Positions 1-8,310 of a stretch of 37,421 nt of DNA are shown here, one piece after another. The notes beneath the pieces were generated by a model, which ran no database searches, was not told where the DNA came from, and saw nothing but the letters and a program-made list of their open reading frames with translations. The stretch's first letter is position 1. Each line of letters begins with the position of its first letter. Source of the DNA: REEB426 sp964551975. GTDB lineage: Bacteria > Actinomycetota > Actinomycetes > S36-B12. The DNA lies in the NCBI GenBank assembly GCA_964551975.1, contig CAZKFI010000016.1, forward strand, positions 1 to 37,421. Reading direction: 5' to 3'. The position numbers were made by a program, and so were the translations under genes.

Positions 1-44
1 GGGAGTATGCGACGCGCGGCAGCCACGAGATGCAGAGCCCCCAG

Positions 45-1049
45 CTAGGGGGCGTGTTCGTCTAGGTAAAGACGCAGTGCATCCCGCCCCCGCCTAGGTA
101 ACAGTTCATCCACAACTCCCGCTACACGCAATGAGTCTCGCGCCGGAAGCACCCACCCAGGCTCACCCCGGATCACCGCACTGACCTGTTCAAACATGAG
201 TTGATAGGCATCGACTGCGGGGAAGTCCTCAATGTGGTCATTGATCTGCAGGTGACTCGGGGTGCGCCAGGAGGTCCAGGCATCATCATCGCTGATCCGA
301 ATCCTGCCCTCGGTACCAGTGATAATCAACCGCTGGGATGCAGGTAGTGCGAAGCTTGCTGCAATCCTCGCCGTGGCTGCACCGCCCCAGGTGAGAGTGG
401 CCCGGGTCGTTAGGTCGACGTCACTACCCCCCATCACGTGGGAGACCTCATCCACCATCATCGCGTCCACCTGCGGCAGGCAAGCGACCAGTGCGTGCAG
501 TGGGTAGATCCCCACGTCATACAAGGCACCACCACCATGGCGCGCCTGGAGCCGATAGTTGCCTTCGGGCACGCCTTCGAAGGTGAAGGTGCCAAGGAAT
601 GCACTGATCTCTCCCACCGCGCCACTGGTGACGAGCTCGACAATGCGACGCATGCGTGGATGCCAACGCGTCCAAGTGGCTTCGGCAAGCACCACCCCGG
701 CGGACCTAGCGCTTGCGAAGGCCGTGGCTGCTTGGCTCTGGGTCAACACGAGTGGCTTCTCGCAGAGGACATGCTTGCCGTGAGCAATGCTGGCCTCAAT
801 CCAATGCAGGTGCACATCATTGTGCAGGCAGATGTAGATCGCATCAATCGATGGATCATCGACGACTGCCGCATAGGAGTCATAAACGCGCTCAGCACCG
901 AGGCTTTGGGCGCGGTGCGGATCCCTTGCCCCCACCGCAGCGAGTCTGGCACCCGTTGCGTGATGGATTGCTGCGGCCGTGGCCTGTGTTACCAACCAGC
1001 CCGCACCAAGTACACCCCAGCGCACATCCTTACCGACTCCTCCACTCAT
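45..1049 (-). CDS. Gfo/Idh/MocA family NAD(P)-dependent oxidoreductase
   Basis: This is a soluble dehydrogenase of the Gfo/Idh/MocA family, which oxidises or reduces sugars, inositols or related polyols; the substrate cannot be read from sequence. The N-terminal Rossmann motif GAGWLV lies at residues 15-20. The family EKP motif is at 97-99, and the C-terminal domain has the GGGALYDVGIYPLH segment (172-185), whose Asp178 and His185 fit the usual catalytic positions. The length of about 335 residues is normal. I use the ATG at 1049. A GTG at 1025, giving a start right before RWGVLGAG and preceded by GGAGGAG/AAGG, is an equally good start, and a GTG at 1079 is possible. It diverges from the MDR gene across about 47 bases. 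It shows no obvious link to the glutamylation genes downstream. Confidence 0.85.
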   Translation of the reverse strand: MSGGVGKDVRWGVLGAGWLVTQATAAAIHHATGARLAAVGARDPHRAQSLGAERVYDSYAAVVDDPSIDAIYICLHNDVHLHWIEASIAHGKHVLCEKPLVLTQSQAATAFASARSAGVVLAEATWTRWHPRMRRIVELVTSGAVGEISAFLGTFTFEGVPEGNYRLQARHGGGALYDVGIYPLHALVACLPQVDAMMVDEVSHVMGGSDVDLTTRATLTWGGAATARIAASFALPASQRLIITGTEGRIRISDDDAWTSWRTPSHLQINDHIEDFPAVDAYQLMFEQVSAVIRGEPGWVLPARDSLRVAGVVDELLPRRGRDALRLYLDEHAP

Positions 1050-1096
1050 GGCTCGACAGTAGGGCCTCCCGCACGACACGCACTACCCTGCGAACC

Positions 1097-2119
1097 GTGA
1101 AGAGCATCGTGTACCACGTGACCGGATCTGCGGAGGTTCTCGAACTTCAGGAGCGCGAGGTACCCAAACCAGCATCACCTGAGGTGCGGGTACGGGTGCA
1201 TCGATCGGGTGTGAATCCGACCGATTGGAAATCGCGTACCGGTACTAGCGCTGGTCAGCCCGTCAGTTTCGGCTACCAGGTGCCGAATCAAGACGGCTCT
1301 GGAGTCGTTGACGCCGTTGGGGATGCCGTGACCGATCTGCGCGTCGGTGATCGTGTCTGGTTGTGGGAGGCCGCCTGGCAGCGTGCCGATGGAACCGCAC
1401 AGGAGTTCATCTGCCTGCCTGCTCGACAAGCAGTTCGCCTGCCCGACACAGTGAGCATGGATACCGGTGCAAGCCTGGGTATTCCGGCACTCACCGCACA
1501 CCGTTGCCTCACTGCTGCCGAGGTGACCGGTGGACGCTTGGGGCCGGGCCAGCTCAAAGGTCAACGCGTTCTCGTCATCGGCGGTGCTGGAGCCGTCGCC
1601 AACGCGGCCATCCAGCTGGCGCGCTGGTCTGGGGCGGAAGTCGGCGCAACGGTGCGTGACGAGTACAAGGCAAAACTGGCAGCTGCCGCGGGTGCCCAGT
1701 GGACTGTGGATGCAGGTGTTGAGGACCTTGGTAACGCGGTACTCCGAACCGCTGGTCCGATTGATCTCCTGCTCGACGTGGCCCCGGTCATAACAAGTGC
1801 GCACTACCCGAAAATGCTCGCACCGGATGCAACCGTCTCGATCTACGCATTCGGTGGCGGTGAGACGTTCAGCTTCCCAGTCCAGACACATTTTGATACC
1901 AACACTCGGCTGCAGTTCGTGCTCGTCTATACCGTCTCAGCAAAGGCGAAGGATCAAGCGGTCCGCGACGTGAGTACGGCCGTTGCCGATGGCGCACTCG
2001 CCGGTGGGGTCGAACGCGGGCTGCCGTTCCATTATTTTCCGTTGGAACAAACCCGGGAAGCACATCAAGCAGTTGAGAATGGTGTGACAGGCAAGGTGAT
2101 CATCGACCTGTCGGAGTAG
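1097..2119 (+). CDS. Zinc-free medium-chain dehydrogenase / quinone oxidoreductase-like protein
   Basis: This is an MDR-superfamily NADPH:quinone reductase-like enzyme of 340 residues, a normal family length. The GroES-like N-terminal half contains GVNPTDWK at about 38-45. The nucleotide-binding half has GGAGAV at 162-167. The cysteine cluster of the structural-zinc alcohol dehydrogenases is missing, so it belongs with the zeta-crystallin/QOR branch, which reduces quinones, enones or related electrophiles. The open frame extends far upstream (to 713), but that part is antisense to the Gfo/Idh gene and has no MDR similarity. The GTG at 1097, giving MKSIVYHVTG, is therefore chosen even though its ribosome site is weak. 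The last 20 bases overlap the convergent peptidase C26 gene. Confidence 0.85.
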   Translation: MKSIVYHVTGSAEVLELQEREVPKPASPEVRVRVHRSGVNPTDWKSRTGTSAGQPVSFGYQVPNQDGSGVVDAVGDAVTDLRVGDRVWLWEAAWQRADGTAQEFICLPARQAVRLPDTVSMDTGASLGIPALTAHRCLTAAEVTGGRLGPGQLKGQRVLVIGGAGAVANAAIQLARWSGAEVGATVRDEYKAKLAAAAGAQWTVDAGVEDLGNAVLRTAGPIDLLLDVAPVITSAHYPKMLAPDATVSIYAFGGGETFSFPVQTHFDTNTRLQFVLVYTVSAKAKDQAVRDVSTAVADGALAGGVERGLPFHYFPLEQTREAHQAVENGVTGKVIIDLSE

Positions 2120-2834
2120 CTCCGCGCGAATCCCGATAGCTTCGCGCCGCGCCTTCTAGTGCCCGGAAGAGTAGGGGTCCGGTCCACTCACCCGGAGCCT
2201 CAGGATGCCACTGCACGCCGAGGAAGAACTCTCGGCTTGGATCCTCGATCGCCTCGATCATGCCGTCTGCCGCCCACCCTGTGGCAATGAGTTGACCTGG
2301 ATCGCCCACTGCCTGGTGGTGTGATGAGTTCACGGTATGGGTGCCACTGCCCAGGATCCGACTGACCAGGGTGTCTGGTTGCAAGGTCACCTCGTGATCG
2401 ACGAAGGAACCGGGGTCATCCTGGTGAACCAGAGACGAGACCTCAGGCAAATGCTGGATGAGGACACCCCCGAAGGCCACGGCCAGCACCTGATGCCCGC
2501 GACAGATGCCTAGCGTCGGCAGGTTCATCTGCCAGGCCTGTTGGGCCATAGCGAGTTCCGCCTCATCACGCGGTGGGTCCGGCAGGTCCACGGTTGGCAT
2601 GCGCTCAGCCCCGTACCGCTCCGGCGCAATGTCCAAGCCACCGGTGATGATCAGTGCATCGAGGCGGTCCAACACATTCAGGGCCGCCGGATTGGGTGGA
2701 ATCATCACAACGGAAAACCCGACATCGGCAATTCGCTGTGGGTACCAGGCGTGGGTGAGGATGGCGTCGGCTGTCCAGCCACCCCAGGATGCGATGTCAT
2801 AGTGACAGGTCACCCCAACAATGGGCTGCGTCAT
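2100..2834 (-). CDS. Peptidase C26, gamma-glutamyl-GABA hydrolase (PuuD)-like
   Basis: This is a class I glutamine-amidotransferase-fold hydrolase, 244 residues, related to PuuD, which cleaves gamma-glutamyl-GABA to glutamate and GABA in the putrescine pathway. The nucleophile is Cys111 in GICRGHQ. The partners are His210 and Glu212 in QWHPE. The N-terminal VGVTCHYD and ITGGLDI segments are typical of C26. It is the last gene of the ten-gene minus-strand block that includes two GS-like ligases, so the natural inference is that it removes the glutamyl group once the amine has been processed. The true substrate could be another gamma-glutamyl amide. The ATG at 2834 has only a modest ribosome site. 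Its 3' end overlaps the convergent MDR gene by 20 bases. Confidence 0.85.
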   Translation of the reverse strand: MTQPIVGVTCHYDIASWGGWTADAILTHAWYPQRIADVGFSVVMIPPNPAALNVLDRLDALIITGGLDIAPERYGAERMPTVDLPDPPRDEAELAMAQQAWQMNLPTLGICRGHQVLAVAFGGVLIQHLPEVSSLVHQDDPGSFVDHEVTLQPDTLVSRILGSGTHTVNSSHHQAVGDPGQLIATGWAADGMIEAIEDPSREFFLGVQWHPEAPGEWTGPLLFRALEGAARSYRDSRGATPTGR

Positions 2835-2849
2835 GGAGCCAGTACCTGC

Positions 2850-3599
2850 TTACCGAATCTGGGCAATCCACCCACCATCCACGACGAGGTCGATACCGGT
2901 GACGAATGAGGCCTGCGGGGAGAGCAGATACACGATCGAGGAGGCGATGTCCTCTGGTGTGCCGAGCCGCCCGAGTGGGGTGCGCTGCTCCATACGGGTC
3001 TTGCGGGCTGGTTCCTCTATATAGAGGTGTTGGATCATCGGAGTCAGGATCGCTCCCGGGCAGACCGTGTTCGACCGAATGCCATCAGGGGCGAGTTGGA
3101 GAGCCAGAGCTCGAGACATCGAGATCACCGCTGCCTTGCTCACCTGATACGCGTCCAAGGGTGAATCCATGGCACGGAGCCCCGCGATACTTGCCACGTG
3201 CACCATGCTTCGTCCCTGCCCTCGCCGAAGCAGTGGTACGGCGGCGACACTGAGCTTGCGCATCACGTCTAGATTGATCGACATCACCTGCTGCCAGATG
3301 GATTCATCCAGATCAAGGACCGAGCCGTCCTGTTCGAACCAGGCCACCCCAGCGGCATTGACCAGATAATCCAAGGCGGTGCCTGCCTCCTCGATGACCT
3401 GGTCAATCACCGACTGCGTGGTCAGATCACCGATGATCCAGCGGGTTCCAGGCAGGTCCATCAGATCCTGTGCGGGCGGCTTAGCGTCAACGGCGAGAAC
3501 ACGAACATTTGCGGCCGATAGCGCCTGCACCGAAGCCGCCCCGATGCCACCAGCACCACCAGTGACGATCGCTGTGCTGCCAGCAACTGGTGCGATCAC
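2850..3599 (-). CDS. Short-chain dehydrogenase/reductase (SDR), block A copy 1
   Basis: This is a classical SDR of 249 residues. The cofactor motif TGGAGGIG spans about 13-20, NAAG is at 81-84, and the catalytic set is Ser137, Tyr151 and Lys155 (YQVSK). The C-terminal GIDLVVDGGW is typical of FabG-like members, which interconvert alcohols and ketones with NAD(P)H. The start is GTG at 3599, in a GTGA overlap with the stop of the esterase gene, which indicates translational coupling. It is one of four SDRs in this block, so it probably takes one alcohol/ketone step in the same pathway; the order of steps cannot be deduced. Confidence 0.88.
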   Translation of the reverse strand: MIAPVAGSTAIVTGGAGGIGAASVQALSAANVRVLAVDAKPPAQDLMDLPGTRWIIGDLTTQSVIDQVIEEAGTALDYLVNAAGVAWFEQDGSVLDLDESIWQQVMSINLDVMRKLSVAAVPLLRRGQGRSMVHVASIAGLRAMDSPLDAYQVSKAAVISMSRALALQLAPDGIRSNTVCPGAILTPMIQHLYIEEPARKTRMEQRTPLGRLGTPEDIASSIVYLLSPQASFVTGIDLVVDGGWIAQIR

Positions 3600-4519
3600 G
3601 GGCGCAGGACCTCGGCAAGCCGAGTACCAGCGAGGATCATCGCCTCGTCTGCCTCAGGGAACAATTCATCAAGTCCGAAGTACCCGTGCACCAGAGTCGG
3701 CGCGTCATACACCTCGACAACCACACCGGCCTTTCGGAGCTCCTCGGCATAGATGACGCCCTGCGGTCGAATGGGATCACACTCAGCCATCAGGATGAGT
3801 GCAGGCGGCAGTCCACGTAGGTCGGCCAGCGTCGGTGCCACCAGAGGGTTCTGTGTTTGCGCCACCGACTCCAAATAGTTGTCCTGATGCCACTGCATCT
3901 CGTCGCGATAGAGAATGTGCCCTTCCCAGGTCATATCGAAACCAGCGTCTAGATCGCAGGTTGTCACTGGGTAGGCCAACACCTGAATGAGCGGTAGTGG
4001 TTCACCGGCGTCGCGCAACACAAGGCAGGCGACTGTCGCGAGGTTGCCACCCGCACTATCACCGGCAATGGCGATTCGATCCGAATCAATCTGCAATTCC
4101 TCGGCGTGGGTACGCGCCCACCTGATGGCATCCACCGTGTCATGCACCGCAGTAGGAAAGCGGCGATCCGGGCCCCGGCGGTAGTCAACGCTGAGTACTG
4201 CGCAGCCCGATGCCAGGGCAAGCTTCCTGGTGATTGCGTCGTGGGAATCGATGCTGCCCAACAGCCACCCACCGCCATGGAGATAGACCACCAGTGGCAG
4301 CTCTCCCGAAGTGGTCGGACGATAGAGCCGGCCGCGAATAACCCCGTCGCGCACGTCGATCTGGACATCGCGGGCCTCGGCGATCTCCGGCTTGGCAAGG
4401 CCACCGAAATCCGACTCGAAGTTGGCACGCGCCTGTTCCACCGGAAGCAGGTGAGCGTTCGGTCGCCCGGATGTCTTGGATGCGGCAATCATTTCTGCAG
4501 CAACGGGGTGCAGGGGCAT
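3596..4519 (-). CDS. Alpha/beta-hydrolase, HSL (family IV) esterase
   Basis: This is a carboxylesterase of the hormone-sensitive-lipase family, 307 residues. The oxyanion-hole motif HGGGW is at 81-85. The nucleophile elbow GDSAGG is at 153-158 with Ser155. Asp248 (AECDP) and His278 (LVHGY) complete the triad. HSL enzymes hydrolyse short esters and sometimes lactones. A Baeyer-Villiger enzyme is encoded a few kilobases away, so this esterase could open the ester or lactone that such an enzyme makes; that is inference. The ATG at 4519 has a good AGAGAGGA ribosome site. The gene overlaps the next SDR by 4 bases and lies 45 bases after a GS-like ligase. Confidence 0.88.
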   Translation of the reverse strand: MPLHPVAAEMIAASKTSGRPNAHLLPVEQARANFESDFGGLAKPEIAEARDVQIDVRDGVIRGRLYRPTTSGELPLVVYLHGGGWLLGSIDSHDAITRKLALASGCAVLSVDYRRGPDRRFPTAVHDTVDAIRWARTHAEELQIDSDRIAIAGDSAGGNLATVACLVLRDAGEPLPLIQVLAYPVTTCDLDAGFDMTWEGHILYRDEMQWHQDNYLESVAQTQNPLVAPTLADLRGLPPALILMAECDPIRPQGVIYAEELRKAGVVVEVYDAPTLVHGYFGLDELFPEADEAMILAGTRLAEVLRP

Positions 4520-4564
4520 GGCTATCCTCTCTGGCTCGGATCTTCGTGTGCTTGACGCAACGTT

Positions 4565-5932
4565 CTAGACGCGCTCGTAGTAGCGCAGCCGCTCCCAGTC
4601 GGTGACGCATCCGGATTCGAAGGCACGGAGTTCTTTTTGCCCCGTCAGGAGCAGGTGCTCGTACACCTGCGCTCCGAAACCCTCCCGCGCCAAAGTGGAG
4701 CCCTCGAATGCCTCCACCGCCTGGTGCATCGCAGACCACATGCTGGCCAATGAGCTGTCCGCCCAGGCATTACCTTGATGGATAACTGGAGCCGCGGACT
4801 GTTTGGCGATGCCCGCGAGCCCGGCAATGATGGTGGCGCTATAGGCGTAGTACGGGTTGACGTCGGCTCCCGGAATGCGGTTTTCAACCCGAAATGACGG
4901 CCCATGACCGACCAGGCGGAATGCACAGGACCTGTTGTCGAAGCCCAAGGCTATAGCGGTACCCGCGAACTGATCTGGGAGGAAGCGCTTATAGGAATTG
5001 ACTGTGGGTGCCAGCAGGTACCCAAGTTCCAGCGAGTGATCGAGAAGACCGGCCACAAAGCTGCCAAATAGAGGACTCAGGCCGCCTGTGTTGGCATCCC
5101 AGCAGAGTGGTTCATCCGCGCCGGACCACAGGCTCATGTGCAGGTGGCAGGAAGATCCAACCTCATCGATCAATGGCTTGGCCATGAATGTGCAGGTCAT
5201 GTTATGGCGATACGCGAGGTCCTTCACACCGAACTTGAACAGCACATGCCGATCTGCCATCTCCAGTGCGGTCGTGTAGTCCAGCGTCACCTCTTGCTGA
5301 CCCAGACCCCACTCGGGCTTGGACGATTCAATGGGGATACCGAAGCCATTCATTCCGTTTCGCAACTCTCGGATGAACCAGTCATCACGTCCGGATTGCT
5401 GCATCTGATAGTCACTGCGGTAGTTGGAGAGCATCTCCAAGTCCCGGTATCCGCGGGCCCAGGCATCGTTGGGTGCCGTTCGCGCCAGAAAGAACTCCAA
5501 CTCGGAGGCAAATTTCATGACGATTCCGGCCTGTTGGGCACGGTCGATCTGCTGTCGAAGGATCGAGCGTGGTGCAACAGCCAGGAGCTCGTCGGATTCG
5601 GCCTCGAAGGCGTCACAGACTGCGACAACGGTGGTGGGCTCCCAGGGGATCCGGCGGAAGGTCTCCACATCCGGCACCAGGCGAAAATCGACGTAGCCGT
5701 TTTCGATATTCGATACTGGGAGCTCGATCGGATTCATTTCCAGGTCTACCGCGAAGATGAAGGTGCTTGAGTTGACGCCCTCACCGGCAACACAGAGATC
5801 CTCAAAGGCCTTTGCGGTGAGCCGCTTGCCCACCAACCGCCCATAGGGATCCGGCGTGGCACACATGACTGTGTCTACGTCGCCGCGTCGCAGGAGCTGA
5901 CGAACCTCTTCCAGGGCTAGGCGAGTGTCCAT
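4565..5932 (-). CDS. Glutamine synthetase-like gamma-glutamyl-amine ligase, copy 1
   Basis: This is an ATP-dependent ligase of the GS fold, 455 residues. It carries the expected metal and substrate residues: Glu144 and Glu146 (SELEFF), Glu207 and Glu214 (spaced as in the PuuA branch rather than GlnA), His263 (CHLH), the NSYKRF segment (312-317), FDNRS (331-335), Glu350 and Arg352 (RVENR), and PGADVNPYYA. The short N-terminal domain and its arrangement match GlnA-paralogue ligases such as PuuA, IpuC and GlnA3, which put glutamate on an amine instead of ammonia. The ATG at 5932 follows a strong GGAGGAGAT site. Copy 2 lies 25 bases upstream, so the two could form mixed oligomers or act on different amines. 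The substrate is unknown. Confidence 0.87.
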   Translation of the reverse strand: MDTRLALEEVRQLLRRGDVDTVMCATPDPYGRLVGKRLTAKAFEDLCVAGEGVNSSTFIFAVDLEMNPIELPVSNIENGYVDFRLVPDVETFRRIPWEPTTVVAVCDAFEAESDELLAVAPRSILRQQIDRAQQAGIVMKFASELEFFLARTAPNDAWARGYRDLEMLSNYRSDYQMQQSGRDDWFIRELRNGMNGFGIPIESSKPEWGLGQQEVTLDYTTALEMADRHVLFKFGVKDLAYRHNMTCTFMAKPLIDEVGSSCHLHMSLWSGADEPLCWDANTGGLSPLFGSFVAGLLDHSLELGYLLAPTVNSYKRFLPDQFAGTAIALGFDNRSCAFRLVGHGPSFRVENRIPGADVNPYYAYSATIIAGLAGIAKQSAAPVIHQGNAWADSSLASMWSAMHQAVEAFEGSTLAREGFGAQVYEHLLLTGQKELRAFESGCVTDWERLRYYERV

Positions 5933-5957
5933 ATCTCCTCCTTCCTGATCTCAGTAA

Positions 5958-7256
5958 TCACAGGTGCTCCGGGTATCGGTTGAGCTCCCAGTCGGTGATG
6001 GTGCCGTTGAACCACCGGTCGAAGGCTTCCTGCTCGCCCTTGCGCGTCGCCACGTACGTGTCGACAAAGCGATCACTGAGGTATTCGCGGGCCAGTGTCG
6101 AGTGTTCGAATACCGATATCGCCTCGTTCAATGATGCCGGTAATGGAGATCCGGCTGCGCTCACATCGGCTCCGACCTCCAAGGGCGGGCCTGGGTCCAG
6201 ATTTCCGCGCAGCCCGTACAGACCACCGGCAAGCATGCCCGCCGCAACCAAGTAGGGACTTGCGTCAGCTCCCGGCCGTCGGTGCTCCACCCGCGCACCC
6301 TTGGCGCCACTGGTGAGGATGGTCCGACATGCCGCGTTGCGGTTGTCCAACCCCCAGGTCGCCCGGGTCGCTACGAAGAATGCCGCGCCTAGACGCTTAT
6401 ATGAGTTGATGTAGGGGTTGAACAGCAGCGTGAGATCGCCCATGGATGCCACCAGGCCAGCAACGTAGGAGCTGCCGAGTGGGGAAAGTCGACCAGGGCC
6501 ATCGGAGAACACGTTCACGCCATCCCGATTGAGGCTCTGGTGCACATGGCCTCCTGAGCCGGACTCGGCGATGTGGAGTTTCGCCATGAAGGTCGCCAGG
6601 AGTCCGCGCTCCGCGCAGAGCTCACGGAACACCTGGCGAGCCCGAGCTGCCCGATCAGCTGCCTGGAGGGCAGGTGCTGGTGCCAGAGCAAATTCAAAGA
6701 AGCCAGGGCCAAGTTCGGAGTGGAAGGCTTCGATGGGACTGCCGATGGCTTCCATGCGCGCCATGAATACGTCGGCTAGATCGCTGATCTCCGCGATGCG
6801 AAGGAGGCTGTAGGCACTGACTGTGCGGCCGAGTGGCGCTCGCCCATCCGCGGCCATGACATAGGCCTCGTATTCAAAGCCCATGATGGGCTCAAGACCG
6901 AGTTGACCGTAGCCCTGGAGCAGATGGTGGATTGCCGTTCGCGGTGACTCCGGGAGTAGTTCGCCGTGCTCGTCAACCATGTCGGCGATGACCGCTTGAG
7001 TGCGGGGTCGCCAAGGGATGTCAACGAGGGTGCTGAGGTCAGGACGAGTGAAGGCATCCGGGTAGCCGTTCTCAGCGGAACTCAATGGCGTGTCAACCAC
7101 CTCGTCGCACACTGACAGTCCATACATGATCGTGCACATGGCTGGTTGCGCTCCGTCAGCGATCTTTTCGGAGCGGACGAACTTGCCACGCAGGCCATGG
7201 TCGAAGTCCGGGATCTCCAGGCGAACGGTGGGAACGCTTGGTAATTCAGCTGCCAT
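5958..7256 (-). CDS. Glutamine synthetase-like gamma-glutamyl-amine ligase, copy 2
   Basis: This is a second GS-fold ligase of about 432 residues with an intact-looking active site: Glu128 and Glu130 (FEYEAY), Glu181 and Glu188, His237 (GGHVHQ), NSYKRL (284-289), DNRN (304-307), Glu324 and Arg326 (VEHRRPGADASPY). It is clearly diverged from copy 1 and is not a recent tandem duplicate. I chose the ATG at 7256 because GGAG lies five bases upstream; a GTG at 7277 is also in frame but has a poor site. The gene overlaps the upstream unknown gene by 11 bases, consistent with coupling. By family it should form a gamma-glutamyl amide with an unidentified amine. Confidence 0.87.
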   Translation of the reverse strand: MAAELPSVPTVRLEIPDFDHGLRGKFVRSEKIADGAQPAMCTIMYGLSVCDEVVDTPLSSAENGYPDAFTRPDLSTLVDIPWRPRTQAVIADMVDEHGELLPESPRTAIHHLLQGYGQLGLEPIMGFEYEAYVMAADGRAPLGRTVSAYSLLRIAEISDLADVFMARMEAIGSPIEAFHSELGPGFFEFALAPAPALQAADRAARARQVFRELCAERGLLATFMAKLHIAESGSGGHVHQSLNRDGVNVFSDGPGRLSPLGSSYVAGLVASMGDLTLLFNPYINSYKRLGAAFFVATRATWGLDNRNAACRTILTSGAKGARVEHRRPGADASPYLVAAGMLAGGLYGLRGNLDPGPPLEVGADVSAAGSPLPASLNEAISVFEHSTLAREYLSDRFVDTYVATRKGEQEAFDRWFNGTITDWELNRYPEHL

Positions 7257-8310
7257 GTTCACTCCGATCACGGTCACCCTTCACGGGTCGGCTCCGCCCG
7301 ACTCGGTGGTAGACCTCGTCTGGTACCAACGTTGGGTCCTTGTATACCCACCAAGTGCACATCGGGTTCTCGGCATCCTGTGGCCACCGGGGCGGGTCAA
7401 TGACCCGGGTCGGATAGCCCAGTCGGTCGATGGGCTGCACCTCATTGAGCAGGCAGCAGTGCACGCAGTAGGCGCAGACACCGGTGAGGTTCCAGGCCCA
7501 GTCATGTTCCTGCGTGGTGACAGCGAAGTTGTACGGCGGGTCAATGCGCGACTGGCCCCCATTCGCTGATCGCGAGATGGCCCGACCACCCGAACCGCAC
7601 GGGGTGAATCGAAACCCCCATCGGTGATCGTCCTCGAGAAGTTCGACATCACCAAGACGTTCGGGTCCGGTGAGGTGGGCGTGGAATCCGTCCAGGATGG
7701 CGACCTGTAGTTGACGGGCGGACTCATGCCACGGCTGATGATCGAGCGATAGTCGCCGCTCGTGGGCCTCGTACCAATCCGCCATCAGCAGGTTCCACAC
7801 CGTGAGCAGTTGATGCTCACCGGTCCGGCGCACCACGATGTCCAGAAGTCCGTAAAGCCAGTCAACTGCTCGATCATGGATATGTTGCCAGTGCGCTCGG
7901 GCGCGCTCTACCTGTGCGGCTGCCTGAGGGTCATGGTGCGTACATGCTGCAATGGCACCTCGTGTGAGATCAAGGTATTCCTGCCACCCGGGTTCAAACT
8001 CACCCGCCGGATCGCCGCCCAGCACCGCACGAAGTCGCTCCACATCGTCGACGAGGGGAGGGTCCGCAAGGTTCTGGTCGGCAAGCCAGTCAAGTACCTG
8101 TTGGGGCCACAGCGCGTAAATCTCATGCAGCTCTTCAGCTTCCAGCAATGTGACGTCGAGAAGTTCGCAGGCTGCCTGCCATTCCTGCTCGTTGATGGCC
8201 TGCTGGATCACGCGATAGGTGCCCTGTGCCAGTTCACTCGGCGTGCCAACTCTCGTCAGGCGACCCAGGAATGGCTCATGTGCTGCTACCGGTACATCGG
8301 GTCCGCTCAT
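7246..8310 (-). CDS. Unrecognised protein with a cysteine cluster (possible metal or Fe-S site)
   Basis: I cannot assign this 354-residue protein to a characterised family. The first two thirds are helical and rich in Trp, His and acidic residues, with no signal peptide or membrane segment. The last third has CGSGG around Cys238, then C-x2-C-x2-CC (Cys279, 282, 285, 286) followed by a Gly-Tyr-Pro stretch, and a further Cys318. That spacing could hold zinc or an iron-sulphur cluster. My recollection is that similar CGSGG...CxxCC proteins exist in other bacteria as hypotheticals, but I cannot check this. The gene sits between an SDR (4-base ATGA overlap) and GS copy 2 (11-base overlap), so it is almost certainly co-translated with the pathway and may be an enzyme of it. 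Confidence 0.75.
   Translation of the reverse strand: MSGPDVPVAAHEPFLGRLTRVGTPSELAQGTYRVIQQAINEQEWQAACELLDVTLLEAEELHEIYALWPQQVLDWLADQNLADPPLVDDVERLRAVLGGDPAGEFEPGWQEYLDLTRGAIAACTHHDPQAAAQVERARAHWQHIHDRAVDWLYGLLDIVVRRTGEHQLLTVWNLLMADWYEAHERRLSLDHQPWHESARQLQVAILDGFHAHLTGPERLGDVELLEDDHRWGFRFTPCGSGGRAISRSANGGQSRIDPPYNFAVTTQEHDWAWNLTGVCAYCVHCCLLNEVQPIDRLGYPTRVIDPPRWPQDAENPMCTWWVYKDPTLVPDEVYHRVGRSRPVKGDRDRSEHGS

Noticed and set aside
1..44. An open plus-strand frame ending in TAG at 46-48, perhaps the tail of a gene outside the window.
   Set aside because: Only 15 codons are visible and nothing in them is recognisable; it could equally be noncoding.
713..1096. N-terminal extension of the MDR gene by 128 codons.
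   Set aside because: The extension is antisense to the Gfo/Idh gene and has no MDR features; the family N-terminus begins at the GTG at 1097.
438..1100. Plus-strand open frame of 220 codons.
   Set aside because: It is a shadow of the minus-strand Gfo/Idh gene with no domain character.
1175..1891. Minus-strand open frame of 238 codons opposite the MDR gene.
   Set aside because: It has low-complexity shadow composition, while the plus strand has clear MDR motifs.
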